This document shows, in pieces, positions 62,165 to 64,000 of a stretch of 64,000 bases of DNA (its first letter is position 1; each line of letters begins with the position of its first letter). Where the stretch lies: NCBI GenBank assembly GCA_963737545.1, contig CAVTTH010000001.1:496001-560000 (forward strand). Reading direction: 5' to 3'. A model generated the notes under the pieces. That model saw only the letters and a program-made list of their open reading frames with translations, was not told where the DNA came from and did no database searches. The stretch is from CAVTTH01 sp963737545 (GTDB lineage Bacteria > Verrucomicrobiota > Verrucomicrobiia > Chthoniobacterales > UBA10450). Position numbers and translations under genes: made by a program.

Positions 62165-62632
62165 TTAGTTAGCGTCAACTTGAATTCGCTTGGATTTTGC
62201 CTCTTCGGCCTTGGGTAACGTGACCGTCAGGATCCCATCCTTGTAAGTCGCATTGACCTTGTCCGATTCCACGCGAGCCGGCAGCGTGATACTGCGACGG
62301 AATTTCCCCGTCACACGCTCCGTGCGCTCCGCCTTTTCCCCTTCCTCATTTTCGCTCTTGCGCTCGCCGCTGATGGTGAGAGTTCCATCATGAAGGGAGA
62401 TCTCGATATCTTCCTTCCGCATGCCGGGAAGTTCGACAATCGCCACGACACTGTCGGGGTTCTGGTAAAGGTCGAGCGCGGGCGACCAACCGTTGAACAG
62501 TTGCGCCTGGCGACCCAAACTGGACCAGAACGGCAGCTCAAACATCGTATCGATCTCGTCTCGAAGATTGGCCCACCGATTCGGCGAGGACCAAACTGAC
62601 AAATCAGGAGTTTGATAACGAATAATACTCAT
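62165..62632 (-). CDS. Small heat-shock protein (Hsp20), first of two
   Basis: A 155-residue protein starting MSIIRYQTPDLSVWSSPNRW. The aromatic N-terminal arm (FELPFWSS) is followed by an alpha-crystallin domain with VAIVELPGMRKEDIEISLHDGTLTISGERK and the dimerisation/edge strand DGILTVTLPKAEEAKSKRI. The I-x-V/I motif (IQV) is at the C-terminus. Hsp20 holds unfolding proteins for later refolding. A longer start to 62686 lies in the likely promoter and was rejected. Confidence 0.93.
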   Translation of the reverse strand: MSIIRYQTPDLSVWSSPNRWANLRDEIDTMFELPFWSSLGRQAQLFNGWSPALDLYQNPDSVVAIVELPGMRKEDIEISLHDGTLTISGERKSENEEGEKAERTERVTGKFRRSITLPARVESDKVNATYKDGILTVTLPKAEEAKSKRIQVDAN

Positions 62633-62668
62633 AGTGCGTTTTGCTTTAGCTAGCCGAATGCCAGCCAG

Positions 62669-62807
62669 ATCCTGTCGCATCAGCATACTAATATCTCATT
62701 TATTATTAGCTTGTTACGATTTGCTCCTTCAGTTCTTCATATGCATGAGAAAGTAACAACTTGTCGCATCTTTATTATCCTGTGGGCGAACAAATGTGCG
62801 ACAGGAT
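62669..62807. promoter_or_regulatory. Repeated ATCCTGTCGCA words upstream of the hsp20 genes
   Basis: ATCCTGTCGCA occurs at 62669-62679 and, inverted, at 62797-62807 (TGCGACAGGAT). A third partial copy, TTGTCGCATC, is at 62761-62770. The region between is AT-rich (ATATCTCATTTATTATTAG). The arrangement suggests an operator set serving the hsp20 genes, ribD or both. It does not match CIRCE or other heat-shock operators that I know. Confidence 0.5.
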
Positions 62808-62892
62808 TACACAATGAAACCTGTCATTAATATCCCGATCGAAATGAAGGTTTGCCGCGCTCTCCGCCTGCCGATATGTCTTGCTTGTGCCA

Positions 62893-63918
62893 ATGAAAAC
62901 TGAGCATCAACGCTTCATGGAAATCGCACTCGATGAGGCGCGAAAAGGATTGGGGTTTACAAGTCCCAATCCGGCGGTCGGAGCGATCCTGGTGATCGGG
63001 AAAAAAGTCGTGGCGAAAGGACATCACCGTCGGGCGGGCGCCCCGCATGCGGAGCTTGAATGTTTACGATCCTTCGGTGCAAGGGTGCCAAAGCGGGCGA
63101 CGCTTTACGTAACGTTGGAGCCCTGCTCGACGGTCGGTCGCACGCCACCATGCACTCAAGCGATTATTGCCGCGGGCATCGCCAGAGTCGTCTTCGGCGC
63201 GTTCGATCCCAACCCGAAACATGCAGGCCGCGCATGCGCATTGCTTCGACAAGCGGGGATCGTCGTGGAGACGGAAATTCTGGCAAAAGAATGTTCGCGT
63301 CTCAACGAGGCTTACAACAAATGGATTCGGACACAGCAACCCTTTGTCATCGCCAAGTGCGGCATGAGTTTGGACGGCAGATTGAGTCGACCTCCAGGCG
63401 AATCTCGGTGGCTAACGAGTCCGGCGGCGCGACGGCATGTCCATAAATTACGAGCAACCGTTGATGCAATCCTAATCGGAGCCGAAACATTGCGCACGGA
63501 TGATCCGCGTCTCACCGTGCGGGGAACGCGGCGTTCATCACAACCGTGGCGCGTCGTGCTTACACGATCGGGGAAATTACCAAAGGCCGCGAGGATGTTT
63601 GCCGATCGGTGGGCTGACCGTACGTTGATTTATCGCAACCAGAAATTGAAAACTGTTTTGCAGGATTTGGGGAAACGCGAAGTGACGAGCGTCCTGATTG
63701 AAGGTGGCGGCGACGTTCTCGGTCAGGCTCTTGACGCGCGGCTGATCGACAAGGTGCAACTCTACGTGGCGCCGATGTTGACGGGCGGACCGAACTCGGC
63801 GTTTTCGGGCAAAGGGGCCCCGTCAACTGAAATGGCGCTGCGAATCCGGCCAATCAACTTTGGAAAAATTGGCCACGATCTATGCGTGACCGGCTACCCA
63901 GAAAAGGCGTCCGAATAA
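62893..63918 (+). CDS. ribD: Riboflavin biosynthesis deaminase/reductase
   Basis: A 341-residue bifunctional enzyme. The N-terminal deaminase has HAE (APHAELECL) and the zinc motif P-C-S-T-V-G-R-T-P-P-C. The C-terminal reductase begins at FVIAKCGMSLDGRLS and has ILIGAETLRTDDPRLTVRG and SVLIEGGGDVLGQAL. It converts the GTP-derived pyrimidine to the ribitylamino compound. The ATG at 62893 is preferred over one four codons earlier. No FMN riboswitch was recognised upstream. Confidence 0.95.
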   Translation: MKTEHQRFMEIALDEARKGLGFTSPNPAVGAILVIGKKVVAKGHHRRAGAPHAELECLRSFGARVPKRATLYVTLEPCSTVGRTPPCTQAIIAAGIARVVFGAFDPNPKHAGRACALLRQAGIVVETEILAKECSRLNEAYNKWIRTQQPFVIAKCGMSLDGRLSRPPGESRWLTSPAARRHVHKLRATVDAILIGAETLRTDDPRLTVRGTRRSSQPWRVVLTRSGKLPKAARMFADRWADRTLIYRNQKLKTVLQDLGKREVTSVLIEGGGDVLGQALDARLIDKVQLYVAPMLTGGPNSAFSGKGAPSTEMALRIRPINFGKIGHDLCVTGYPEKASE

Positions 63919-63981
63919 TTTGAAAGCAGCGCCGTCAGACGTATGGTTGCTGTTGAAATCTGGTAAGAATGGAGGCTTAAG

Positions 63982-64000
63982 ATGAACTGGAAAAAACTTC
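63982..64000 (+). CDS. Start of a gene cut by the window edge
   Basis: GGAGG at 63971-63975 precedes an ATG at 63982 with a six-base spacer. The first residues are MNWKKL. Too little is present to name it. It follows ribD by 63 bases. Confidence 0.55.

Noticed and set aside
62633..62892. FMN riboswitch upstream of ribD
   Set aside because: I looked for the conserved AGGG-type and other loop words of the FMN aptamer and did not find them in order.
1..64000. tRNA, rRNA or CRISPR
   Set aside because: No GGTTCRA-type T-loop with matching stems, no rRNA words and no regularly spaced identical repeats were seen.

Overview
The window looks like chromosomal DNA of a soil-type Verrucomicrobiota bacterium, probably near Chthoniobacterales. 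The evidence is indirect. An ECF sigma factor is paired with a zinc-ribbon/TPR Ser/Thr kinase, there is an ADOP-type FtsX permease, a bactofilin, dockerin-tailed secreted proteins, an egtB-egtD pair, and a tandem operator matching the LexA box known for Verrucomicrobia (TGTTC-N4-GAACA). No rRNA, tRNA, CRISPR array, prophage or transposase gene was seen. Genes are dense and mostly in short operons.

Layout. 1-11.3 kb is a signalling and envelope region: RraA-like end, frameshifted sigma factor, Ser/Thr kinase, TonB-dependent receptor, then three secreted proteins. Two of these share a C-terminal module with a dockerin, and two are preceded by near-identical ~77-bp leaders. 11.4-17.6 kb holds an ADOP permease, a bactofilin, an ASH-type secreted protein and GspF/PilC. 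17.6-25.5 kb holds an MBL-fold protein, UbiA, RpiB, CbpA-type DnaJ, DUF2905, a uracil-DNA glycosylase, a two-component pair and oligoendopeptidase F. 25.6-34.2 kb holds a two-lobed DTG protease, TPR proteins, a serine hydrolase, YjbQ, Hpt, MoaD, YajQ, a VCBS protein and an SOS-controlled radical SAM protein, with several large palindromic repeats between genes. 34.2-46.3 kb holds an OPA-type transporter, an aldehyde dehydrogenase, a large unknown secreted protein, an osmoprotectant ABC system, a DUF2934-egtB-egtD operon, an alpha/beta hydrolase and a LOG-family protein. 46.3-57 kb holds an NTF2-like protein, a W/DP-repeat protein, IspD, YqeY, FabD, YebC and an alaS/SGNH/MBOAT unit. 57-64 kb holds a four-gene extracytosolic flavinylation cassette, a thiol-hydrolase-like protein, recA, two small heat-shock proteins, ribD and the start of one more gene.

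The most notable points are these. The octamer CCTAACGA is strongly over-represented (18 exact copies on both strands, in genes, stop codons and spacers). An array of five hairpins is inserted in frame inside alaS. A palindromic element beside moaD carries a second copy of the moaD tail on its far side. The leaders at 7.2 and 7.8 kb are duplicated. The beta-barrel/FMN-bind/ApbE/membrane-protein cassette is a coherent redox system.

Caution on data quality: nine otherwise well-conserved genes carry about twelve single-base frameshifts, at least two of them in short A runs. This fits uncorrected indel errors in a draft or long-read assembly better than gene decay, so I annotate the full spans and flag each break.
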